The notes under the pieces are model-generated. The model saw only the letters and a program-made list of their open reading frames with translations, made no database searches and was not told where the DNA came from. A stretch of DNA of 8,998 bases from an uncultured Acidobacteriota bacterium (GTDB taxonomy: Bacteria > Acidobacteriota > Terriglobia > Terriglobales > Acidobacteriaceae). The stretch is from assembly GCA_903832475.1 (NCBI GenBank), contig CAILBQ010000685.1, positions 1-8,998 of the forward strand, written 5' to 3'. Made by a program: the position numbers and the translations under genes. Positions 1 to 6,350 of the stretch are shown piece after piece (the stretch's first letter is position 1; the number at the start of each line of letters is the position of its first letter).

Positions 1-179
1 CTGCTACCAGGTTGAACGACACAGAATTCATCAGGCTCTCCCGCATCCTGGACCGCGATCCTCGCGATCAGCCAGGCATGATAACCACCAAGGAGGCTAA
101 CACGCGCCGCCTTGCGGAGACCTGCTCGCTTAAGACAATTCGGCCACTCGTTGCCATCAACACTATCTGGTCAGCCGCG

Positions 180-208
180 TTGACAGCGATGCAGGTGCAG
201 CGTACCGT
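180..208 (+). promoter_or_regulatory. Candidate sigma70-type promoter for the Tat-signal gene
   Basis: A perfect TTGACA hexamer at 180-185 is followed after 17 bases by TACCGT at 203-208, which keeps only three of six -10 consensus positions. Transcription would begin near 215 and give a leader of about 37 bases. The spacing and -35 are good and the -10 is poor, so this may be an activator-dependent promoter or a chance match. Confidence 0.33.
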
Positions 209-219
209 TCGTCCGGTAC
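202..219. promoter_or_regulatory. Palindrome over the -10/+1 region, possible operator
   Basis: The sequence reads GTACCG-N6-CGGTAC, an 18-bp dyad with perfect 6-bp arms. It overlaps the candidate -10 (203-208) and the expected transcription start. Such placement is typical of repressor operators, but no regulator gene lies nearby and only one copy is seen, so the role is inferred from position and symmetry alone. Confidence 0.25.
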
Positions 220-233
220 CAACGCAACTCACC

Positions 234-240
234 TAGGAGG
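234..240 (+). promoter_or_regulatory. Ribosome binding site of the Tat-signal gene
   Basis: TAGGAGG is a near-perfect match to the anti-Shine-Dalgarno and lies 11 bases before the ATG at 252. The spacing is slightly long, but no other in-frame start lies closer, so this site supports the chosen start. Confidence 0.7.
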
Positions 241-251
241 CATCAAGCAAG

Positions 252-1682
252 ATGAGCAGCATATCGAGAAGGAAGTTTGTCGGAGCAGGTCTAGGCACCT
301 CCGTCGCAGCAGCAGTCGCGCCTATGGCATTCACGCAACGCGCTCTCGCCCAGTCATCCATTCGCCTCAGCGCCCAGGCAGAAGACCCCCAACGCTACTT
401 TGGTGCCATCCGGAAAGCCTTCACCTTCCAGAACACCATGATGGACGCCTACGCGACCGGCAACACCATACGGCTGATGCAGAGCTACTCCGACCAGGCT
501 CTGGGCGCTACCGCCTTCACCTACGACAACGCCGTTTCCATCCATGCGTATCTTCTGGAGGGGAGCTCGGACAGTCTGCGACGCGCGCAGGTACTCGGCA
601 ATGGTCTCATGCATGCGCAAGCCACCAACTTCCCCTTTAACGACGGCCGCTTTGCCCAGGGATATTTTGTCAACGTGCCGGACAGCACCGGAGCCTATAT
701 CACGCCCGCCGCGTTTCCCTTCTACTTCTACACCAGCGCTGTTGGCGATCAGGCATGGGCGGGAATGGCCTTGGCCCAGCTCTACCGCGCTACCGGCAAC
801 AAGAGCTATCTGACAGCAGCGCTGGAGGTAGCCAACTGGATCGTCACCAACACCTTCAACTCGCTCGGACCCGGCGGCTACTCCTTCGGCACCTACATCA
901 ACCAATACAACCAGTCCGTGCCGTCGCCAAACGGCAAGTCGACCGAACACAACATCGACACCTTCGCCTTCTTCACCATGCTGGCCAGGCTGACGCATAA
1001 CGGCAACGCGACCAATGGCTGGACGTGGAAAGACCTCGCCCAGCATGCGCTGCTATTCGTTCTGGCCATGTACGACGCAACCGGCGGCTACTTCTTCACC
1101 GGCACGCTGGGCGACCAGGTGTCCATCAACTACTATCCCGTGCCTGAAGACGTGCAGACCTGGTCCTACATGGCCACATTGAACAACCACTACAAGCAAA
1201 CCATCGACTGGGCGCTCAAAAACCTGCAGACCACGGACACGGCCTCCTCGCCGCACACCAGCTTGACTGGCAGCGAAACCTACACCGGTATGGTCTTCGA
1301 TTCAGCCAGCCTCAACACCACGGCCTTCGATCCCAACGCAGTCTGGATCGAAGGCACATCCCACACCATTGCCGCGCTGACGGCAAGGGTGATCTCTGGC
1401 GGCGGCAGCTTCTCCTCGGATATCGCGGATCTCAAGACGGCATTGAAGTTCATCGAGAACTGCCAGAACGCGCAGGCGCAGCTCGGCGGGGGACAGACCG
1501 TCGCAGGCAAGCCAATTCCGGTCGGCGAAGGAATGGTGGCATCGACAAGCGTGATGGACACTGGCTTCGGCTACACCTACGGACCGTCTCTGCACATTGG
1601 CGCAACCGGCTGGTACCTGATCGCTGCACTGGGAGGCAATCCCTTCCAGTTGGGTTACGGCTTGCTGCGAGGGCGGCTCTAG
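252..1682 (+). CDS. Tat-exported six-hairpin (alpha/alpha-barrel) glycosidase-like protein
   Basis: A 476-residue protein predicted to cross the membrane folded, by the twin-arginine route. Residues 5-11 (SRRKFVG) form the Tat motif, followed by a hydrophobic stretch (about 10-27) and an ALA-Q cleavage site near residue 33. The mature part alternates helices and glycine/aromatic-rich turns as in six-hairpin glycosidases and epimerase-type barrels; the clearest hairpin is residues 164-198 (DQAWAGMALAQLYRATGNKS and on). Likely active-site segments are YDNA (91-94), STEHNID (230-236), PEDVQTWSYM (298-307), WIEGTSHT (365-372) and the C-terminal ATGWYLIAAL (451-460). D92, E232, D236 and E366 are the best acid candidates. 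The fold assignment is moderately sure; the substrate is unknown and no named CAZy family is assigned. The gene stands alone on its strand, with its own ribosome binding site, and faces the S53-like gene. Confidence 0.85.
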   Translation: MSSISRRKFVGAGLGTSVAAAVAPMAFTQRALAQSSIRLSAQAEDPQRYFGAIRKAFTFQNTMMDAYATGNTIRLMQSYSDQALGATAFTYDNAVSIHAYLLEGSSDSLRRAQVLGNGLMHAQATNFPFNDGRFAQGYFVNVPDSTGAYITPAAFPFYFYTSAVGDQAWAGMALAQLYRATGNKSYLTAALEVANWIVTNTFNSLGPGGYSFGTYINQYNQSVPSPNGKSTEHNIDTFAFFTMLARLTHNGNATNGWTWKDLAQHALLFVLAMYDATGGYFFTGTLGDQVSINYYPVPEDVQTWSYMATLNNHYKQTIDWALKNLQTTDTASSPHTSLTGSETYTGMVFDSASLNTTAFDPNAVWIEGTSHTIAALTARVISGGGSFSSDIADLKTALKFIENCQNAQAQLGGGQTVAGKPIPVGEGMVASTSVMDTGFGYTYGPSLHIGATGWYLIAALGGNPFQLGYGLLRGRL

Positions 1683-1698
1683 GGCGATTCGAACCAAG

Positions 1699-1732
1699 CC
1701 CGGCGCGCGCTGGATTCATCCGGCGCGTCGGG
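1699..1732. terminator. GC-rich hairpin in the convergent gap, possible shared terminator
   Basis: CCCGG, a short bulge, CGCGCTGG, a loop ATTCAT, then CCGGCGCGTCGGG form a long stem with two G-T wobbles, placed 17 bases after the plus-strand stop and 10 bases after the minus-strand stop. A hairpin works in both directions. No T-run follows it on either strand, so it is not a classical intrinsic terminator; it may act as a 3'-end stabiliser or with help from Rho. Confidence 0.4.
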
Positions 1733-1741
1733 CATCGGCTT

Positions 1742-2023
1742 CTACGGCGTGACGTTGACCGTGAGATAGGTGTAGTGACTGACGGTGACCGTATTCACGT
1801 CGGCGGCCGCGGTGATCTTCAGCGTGTGCTGGCCGAGCGGTGTGCCTACGTTGTTGGTCAGTCCGGTGGTGCTGGTGCAGCCCACGCCCGACAAGCCGGC
1901 GATCAGCAGAAGCAGCATCAGTAGCTTGCCATGCACCCTGCGCAGCATCCGCGCGCGGCGGCCGATGGGCGAAAGCAGCAGCCCCGCCAGCGCCAGCGAT
2001 ACAGCTCCTCCGCCAGCCGGCCA
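1742..2023 (-). other. C-terminal two-helix tail with lipobox-like cysteine
   Basis: This codes for residues 1130-1222 of the S53-like protein. Two hydrophobic segments (about 1134-1148 and 1162-1177) flank an arginine-rich turn (RRARMLRR, 1151-1158). The second runs into VGC (C1178), which resembles a lipobox but lacks the usual Leu at -3. About 44 threonine-rich, beta-prone residues follow. The tail could anchor the protein in a membrane. I recall similar tails in acidobacterial Ig-repeat proteins, but know of no described function. Confidence 0.6.
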
Positions 2024-5000
2024 CAATGGCGGACCATGACGATTGCCGGGCCTCAAAGCAGGATTCGGCGCATCCGGGCGCAGACCTGCTGTGAGGCCTG
2101 CCACCGTAACAATCGTCAAGGTTGCGTTGCCCGTTCCCTGGATGATGCTCGGCGTCAGATAGCACTGGATGGCGCCTGTCTGCGGCGGGTTCTGCTCTTC
2201 GCAGACCACTTGAATCGGCCCCGTCAAACCTCCCAGCGACGCGATCGCACAAGACACATCCGACGTGCTTGTCGATCCCTGCTTCATGTTCAGATTGGTG
2301 ACATTGCAGCCGACCGTGAAGTCCTCAACTTGCAGGTTGAGCGAATTCGATGTAGCCGCTCCGTAGGTGGGATCGCCGGAATAGATGGCCGTGATCACGT
2401 AATTGCCTGCCGGAAGATGCGAGACAAATGTGGAAGCGACTCCCGAATATCCCTGCCCAACCAGCACTGGCGCCTGTGTCCCAATCAACGCGCTGCCGGC
2501 ATAGAAGAGCACGTATCCGGAAGGGTGCTGCTCGGCCGTGATCGGCGGAGTATTTACCGGCGTCACGGTCGCCGTCAGGGTGATGGATTGCCCCGGAGCA
2601 AGGATGGCGCTGCTGGCGGTAAGCACGACCGTCACCGGCAGCAGGACGGGTTGCAGCACCAGCGCCGCCGACGTGCTGGGACTGTATGTCGCGTCGCCAG
2701 AATAGACAGCCGTCACTGAATGCGCCGCCGAGGCGGACAGCGTGACACCCGTCAGCACCGCCGTATTGCTGCTCACCGCGACTGTGCCGAGGAGCGTCGT
2801 GCTGTCGTAAAACGAGACTGTGCCGGTCAGTACATAGGTGGTTCCGGTGACCGGCGCGACTGGCGCAACCGTAGCCGTGAAAGTCTCCGGGGTTCCCGCG
2901 ACGATGGTGCTCGGCGTCGCCGAAATCGTGGTCACGGTCGCGCTCTTGGCTACAGTGATCGTCACGGAAGGCGATGTCGAGTTGTTGTAGTTGTTGTCTC
3001 CCGAGTAAGTTCCCTGGACGGTATGAGCGCCACCCGTCGGCACGGTGACGCTGACGCTCGCCGAAGTGGTTGCGCCTGTCGTGGTGAACTTTGCCGTGCC
3101 CTGGGCCAAGCCATCGAGATTGACCGTAAGCGCGCCCGTCGGCGCGACCGCTCCAGGGTTGGTTGCCGTCACAACGCCGGTAACGGTGATGGTGCTGCCC
3201 CCCGTTGGCGAAGTAGTCGACGGAGTCACGACCAGCGACGTCGCGCTGGGCTGGATGTTGATCGTGATCGGCTGGGATTCGCCCGCGGCGTACGTGCTGT
3301 CGCCGCTGTAGACGGCCGCGATGTTGTGGCCGCCGACCGAAAACTGTCCGTCCTCGGTGTAAGTCGCCGTGCCGTCTGAGGCCAGTGTCACCGGAGTTCC
3401 CGTGTTGGCGCTGGAGGTTTCATCGTAAAACTGCACCGTCCCGGTGGGCACTGTTCCTCCTGAACCGGAGAGAACTTTGGCGGTGAGCGAGATGTTTGCG
3501 GAAGGGTTGTACGTGATGCCTCCGACCGTAGTCATCTCGACAACCGCGGGCGCAGTGCCCGTGGCTTGCGCCTTGGGCCATTCTTCAACCATGATTTGCG
3601 CCCGAACCGATCCGAGTCCGGAAGCAAGGTCATACCCCGTGGCGGCGGAGAATCCAATCAACCCCAGGCCGGAGCAATCCATGCTGCCTGGAACACAAGG
3701 CAGTTGAGCGCTTCCGGCGGTAATGTCGGTGAACGCGCGAGCATCCGGATGGATATTGGACGGCTCTTTCGCTTCGAGGCGGCTCAAGGCATACAACGCG
3801 GGAGCCAGGTTTCCCTGAGGCCCATACTTCTGGGCAAGAAGGGCGGCGACGCCAGCAAACATCGCGGCGGAAGCCGCACTGCCGCCTCCGCTCATCAAGC
3901 GGCATCCGGCGTCCAGCAATTCGCCCGAATAGCAGAAGGCCAAACCGTCGCTCCCCGCAGAGTTGGTTGCGGTAGGCAGGGCTATGTCGGGCAGAACGCG
4001 ATATTGGCCAGAAGCCGAGTCGTGCGCGGGCACACCTTCCGCCGCCTGCCATCCCGGTGCCGCATAAAATCGGCTCGAACCACCCGCCGAGGCATAGGCG
4101 GGTTTGCCGTCAGCGAGGTCGCTCGCTGACGTCTGCCAGGGGGTCAACGCCGTCTCTTCGGATAAAAATGCAACCGATCCCACGGCCGTGTTCCATGGCG
4201 TCGAAGCCAATGCATTGACACCGAATCCGCTGCTGACCGGGCTGCTGTCAAGGGGCCCATGACACGCCGCCGCTCCGCTGTCCCCGGTAGCCGCGACAAT
4301 CGCCATGCCCTGCGCGGCAGCCTGGCGGTAGAGGGCTGCGTAGAAGGCCTGATGCGCCGAGCTCATGCCCTGTTCGCATGCGGTGAAACCGACGGAAACA
4401 GTATGCGCCAGGGCGCCATCGACGATAGCTGCCAGCGCCAGGTCGACCCCATCGGTCGCGTTGGTGCTGGCTGCGGGGACAAGCAGGATGTCGGCTCCCG
4501 GCGCGGCAGCAGCAGCCCAGGAAGCGGCCAGAAGCGCTGCCGGCTCCTCCACCGTCCGGCCCGGATCGGCGCCCGCCGAATGCACCTGCAGCGACCCCTC
4601 CGGCAATTGGAAGCTCCTGCGAAAGGCGGCGAAATCTTCTCCCCTCACGTTGCTGCGGGAAGGGATGGCGATGGTTTCGCCTGCTCCGGTAGTTCCTGCC
4701 TCGCGAAGCGCCTTGGCGTAGAGCCAGCTCGACGCCAAGGCCGGCGAAAGCGCTTCAGATTTATCCCGGGAAGTCGCCGCGGACAATGCTTCAACCGTAG
4801 TCTTCAGCAGAACCGGCGTCGTCGAGGCGGAGAGGATTGAACTCCCATCGAGCGATACCAGTCCGCTGATGCTGGGAGCGACTGCGGCCGGAACATTGAT
4901 GGCTCCGGCAAGCTCGTAGCGCGTAAAGGAGGAAGGCTGCGCCAACACAACCGGCTGCACCTTGGCGCCGAACGCATGCTGGACCTGATCCACAGTACCA

Positions 5001-5392
5001 GAGAACTCCACCCATCCCCGCGCAGCTGGCAAGGGGGCAACCGAGAAACCTTCGCTCCGCAAGAATGCGACGACGGTAGCCGCGTCCGCTGCTGAAATCG
5101 CATAGCGGCTGGCGAACTGCGCTGTCGTCACCCACTGATGAAAGCGCGGATCACCGGGGGTGGTTTGCGCAGAAAGCAGTGCGTCCAGATCGCTCTGCTG
5201 CTTTTTGCCCGGCTGCAAGAGCAGCAGCATGCGCTTCAATTGCGGGCTGGACGCGGCAGAAGCAGAAACCTGCGGACGAGACGTATGCGCGGTATCAATT
5301 TCTTGCGCGACGAGCGCACAAGATCCTGCCACGAAGAACCCGGCAAGCCATAGTAAGAAGCATCTTCGGGCAAAGCGGTAACTAGGTCGCAT
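1742..5392 (-). CDS. Secreted S53 (sedolisin/kumamolisin)-like protein with Ig-like repeats, probably catalytically inactive
   Basis: Numbering counts from an in-frame TTG at 5410; the ATG at residue 7 (5392) is preferred because an AAGG Shine-Dalgarno precedes it and the signal peptide then starts normally. Order: signal peptide (7-35, ALVAQ), pro-kumamolisin activation domain (about 45-190), S53 fold (about 225-607), four Ig-like repeats (622-1028), a four-cysteine beta domain (1029-1105), two hydrophobic segments and a short tail. The oxyanion Asp (ATGDSG, D377) and Ca-site-like segments (FTDIT 560-564, GYDLASGLGS 592-601) remain. Aligned on the APGA motif (303-306), the catalytic Glu and Asp of kumamolisin fall on A291 and A295, although E288/E289 lie nearby. 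The Ser motif GGTSxxxP reads GGGSAASA (508-515), with S511 but no Pro. The fold is sure; peptidase activity is doubtful. Binding or adhesion is a reasonable alternative role. It lies downstream of the acetyltransferase gene on the same strand and converges on the Tat-signal gene. Confidence 0.88.
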   Translation of the reverse strand: MRPSYRFARRCFLLWLAGFFVAGSCALVAQEIDTAHTSRPQVSASAASSPQLKRMLLLLQPGKKQQSDLDALLSAQTTPGDPRFHQWVTTAQFASRYAISAADAATVVAFLRSEGFSVAPLPAARGWVEFSGTVDQVQHAFGAKVQPVVLAQPSSFTRYELAGAINVPAAVAPSISGLVSLDGSSILSASTTPVLLKTTVEALSAATSRDKSEALSPALASSWLYAKALREAGTTGAGETIAIPSRSNVRGEDFAAFRRSFQLPEGSLQVHSAGADPGRTVEEPAALLAASWAAAAAPGADILLVPAASTNATDGVDLALAAIVDGALAHTVSVGFTACEQGMSSAHQAFYAALYRQAAAQGMAIVAATGDSGAAACHGPLDSSPVSSGFGVNALASTPWNTAVGSVAFLSEETALTPWQTSASDLADGKPAYASAGGSSRFYAAPGWQAAEGVPAHDSASGQYRVLPDIALPTATNSAGSDGLAFCYSGELLDAGCRLMSGGGSAASAAMFAGVAALLAQKYGPQGNLAPALYALSRLEAKEPSNIHPDARAFTDITAGSAQLPCVPGSMDCSGLGLIGFSAATGYDLASGLGSVRAQIMVEEWPKAQATGTAPAVVEMTTVGGITYNPSANISLTAKVLSGSGGTVPTGTVQFYDETSSANTGTPVTLASDGTATYTEDGQFSVGGHNIAAVYSGDSTYAAGESQPITINIQPSATSLVVTPSTTSPTGGSTITVTGVVTATNPGAVAPTGALTVNLDGLAQGTAKFTTTGATTSASVSVTVPTGGAHTVQGTYSGDNNYNNSTSPSVTITVAKSATVTTISATPSTIVAGTPETFTATVAPVAPVTGTTYVLTGTVSFYDSTTLLGTVAVSSNTAVLTGVTLSASAAHSVTAVYSGDATYSPSTSAALVLQPVLLPVTVVLTASSAILAPGQSITLTATVTPVNTPPITAEQHPSGYVLFYAGSALIGTQAPVLVGQGYSGVASTFVSHLPAGNYVITAIYSGDPTYGAATSNSLNLQVEDFTVGCNVTNLNMKQGSTSTSDVSCAIASLGGLTGPIQVVCEEQNPPQTGAIQCYLTPSIIQGTGNATLTIVTVAGLTAGLRPDAPNPALRPGNRHGPPLWPAGGGAVSLALAGLLLSPIGRRARMLRRVHGKLLMLLLLIAGLSGVGCTSTTGLTNNVGTPLGQHTLKITAAADVNTVTVSHYTYLTVNVTP
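2327..3547 (-). repeat. Four tandem bacterial Ig-like domains
   Basis: Residues 622-1028 of the S53-like protein consist of four beta-sandwich repeats, each ending in the signature YSGDxxY (residues 701, 802, 903 and 1010; DNA near 3310, 3007, 2704 and 2383). The spacing is 303, 303 and 321 bases, i.e. 101, 101 and 107 residues. Units also share PTGTVxFYD-like strands (656-663, 861-868, 963-970). They resemble the group-3 Ig-like domains common in exported bacterial proteins. The DNA copies are diverged, so the array is old rather than freshly amplified. Confidence 0.85.
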
Positions 5393-5393
5393 T

Positions 5394-5401
5394 CTTCCCT
5401 T
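5394..5401 (-). promoter_or_regulatory. Ribosome binding site that decides the S53-like start
   Basis: On the minus strand the bases before the ATG at 5392 read AAGGGAAGA, giving an AAGG core five bases from the start. The upstream TTG at 5410 has no comparable site. The Shine-Dalgarno overlaps the TAA (5402-5400) of a possible small gene, which would allow translational coupling. Confidence 0.5.
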
Positions 5402-5561
5402 ACGGCTCAAACCGGTTCGATCTGCTCCGCAGAGGAGACGGCATGCCGTGCATACCTGTCGCCCTTTCGGCGGCGAGATCTTGACGCTCCATCCCGTAGG
5501 CGGAGCGTTCTGGCATTGGCTCGTTATCGAGACGATTGTATAGCCGCACCCACCACGGCAT
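5400..5561 (-). CDS. Possible small protein, 53 residues, unknown
   Basis: An ATG at 5561 opens a 53-codon frame starting MPWWVRLYNRLDNEPMPERS and ending with TAA at 5402-5400, seven bases before the preferred ATG of the S53-like gene. It lies almost exactly in the gap between that gene and the acetyltransferase gene, beginning 27 bases past the acetyltransferase stop. The product is rich in Arg, Met and Pro, with an amphipathic, Trp/Tyr-containing N-terminus and no signal peptide. About two thirds of its third positions are G or C. No clear Shine-Dalgarno precedes the ATG, and I recognise no family. It may be non-coding leader DNA instead. Confidence 0.3.
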   Translation of the reverse strand: MPWWVRLYNRLDNEPMPERSAYGMERQDLAAERATGMHGMPSPLRSRSNRFEP

Positions 5562-5587
5562 GTAGAGAAACTTCAGACGGCCCAAGT

Positions 5588-6301
5588 TCAACTGGACACA
5601 TCTGGGTCCAAATGGGCGGCAACCGCCTGAAGCGTGCTTCGCTGCCTGCCGTTGGCATCGAAATTGGATAGGGCTAGCCAAGCCTCAAACGCCCGCTTCC
5701 GCGCTGGCCATTCCCAATCGAGCATGGCGTACCAGGCGGTGTCCCGATTACGGCTCTTGATGACCATGTGCTGACGGAAGACGCCTTCAAACTGGAAGCC
5801 GAAGCGCTCGGCGGCCCGGCGGGAGGGTAAGTTCCTAGCGTTGCATTTCCATTCGTAGCGGCGGTAGCCAAGCCCTTCGAAAACGTACTGTGCCATCAGA
5901 AACATGGCTTCTGTAGCGGAGGCGGTGCGCTGCAAGGCTGGGGAAAAGAGCACGTTGCCGACCTCGATCACGCCGTTTACCGGATCCATGCGCATCAGGC
6001 TGGCGTAGCCGACGGCTGGCCCGACGGATCCTGCCTGTGTATTGACACGAATCGCGTAGAAACGAGCCGCGGCACCGGTTTCCTTCGCCGCAAGCGCCTG
6101 GTCAAGTTCAGCTTCGCTGGCATAGGGGCCGTCGCCAAGCCAGTCCCAGACCTGGTCTTCGCCTGCTACGGCCGTCCATAAATCGTGAGTGTGGCTGGCT
6201 GCAGAAAGCGGTTCAAGCACCACCCATCGTCCGGCTAGCGTGATCGCTTCGGGCAGCGGCCGCGGCTGCCAGTTGTTTAAATTTTGCTCTTCGGTAGACA
6301 C
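5588..6301 (-). CDS. GNAT-family N-acetyltransferase (RimJ/RimL-like)
   Basis: A 237-residue cytoplasmic protein that should transfer an acetyl group from acetyl-CoA to an amine or protein N-terminus; the acceptor cannot be told. It starts at a GTG with only a weak ribosome binding site. The N-terminal part (WQPRPLPEAITLAGRWVVLE, 11-30) is typical of one widespread RimL-like subfamily. The GNAT core runs from about 25 to 197: beta-4 IEVGNVLFSP (112-121), the acetyl-CoA loop region QRTASATEAM (124-133), in place of the usual Q/RxxGxG/A, then YRRYEWKCNARNLPSRRAAE (146-165), the ERFGFQFEGVFRQH block (165-178) and RDTAWYAMLDWEW (186-198). The loop glycines are replaced by Ala/Ser, as I recall for this subfamily. 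It follows rel by 49 bp on the same strand with no terminator seen, so co-transcription is likely, though a functional link is only inference. Confidence 0.9.
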   Translation of the reverse strand: MSTEEQNLNNWQPRPLPEAITLAGRWVVLEPLSAASHTHDLWTAVAGEDQVWDWLGDGPYASEAELDQALAAKETGAAARFYAIRVNTQAGSVGPAVGYASLMRMDPVNGVIEVGNVLFSPALQRTASATEAMFLMAQYVFEGLGYRRYEWKCNARNLPSRRAAERFGFQFEGVFRQHMVIKSRNRDTAWYAMLDWEWPARKRAFEAWLALSNFDANGRQRSTLQAVAAHLDPDVSS

Positions 6302-6350
6302 GTTTTCAGGGTAACAGCCGGTTGCGTTGGCTTGGAATACCGACTTGGCG

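Larger units (their letters stand above)
1..251. other. Upstream region without a convincing gene
   Basis: This stretch precedes the Tat-signal gene. One plus-strand frame is open from the window edge to a TAG at 234-236 (first possible start TTG at 12), so the 3' end of an unseen gene cannot be excluded. Its 74-residue translation matches no family I recognise, shows no domain or membrane segment, and its TTG has no Shine-Dalgarno. Its stop codon overlaps the ribosome binding site of the next gene. I treat the stretch as a leader/promoter region with at most a doubtful gene tail. Confidence 0.5.

Noticed and set aside
12..236. A 74-codon frame before the Tat-signal gene
   Set aside because: It has a TTG start without a Shine-Dalgarno and no recognisable family. 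A gene tail entering from outside the window cannot be excluded, so it is described only as part of the upstream region.
354..1046. A 230-codon minus-strand open frame opposite the Tat-signal gene
   Set aside because: It has no plausible domain or ribosome binding site. The plus strand has a Tat signal, a strong Shine-Dalgarno and a coherent barrel protein.
1931..3379. Two abutting plus-strand open frames (1931-2719 and 2720-3379) across the Ig-repeat region
   Set aside because: They lie opposite the Ig repeats, and their products are Arg/Gly-rich with no domain, as expected from reading GC-rich Thr/Ser/Ala codons in reverse. The minus-strand reading gives regular Ig repeats.
2327..3547. Repeat array as a possible CRISPR or recent tandem amplification
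   Set aside because: The periodicity (303, 303 and 321 bases) is at the protein-domain level and the DNA copies are diverged. There is no short identical repeat with unique spacers.
5393..5410. TTG at 5410 as the start of the S53-like protein
   Set aside because: No Shine-Dalgarno precedes it. The ATG at 5392 has an AAGG core five bases upstream and gives a normal signal peptide.
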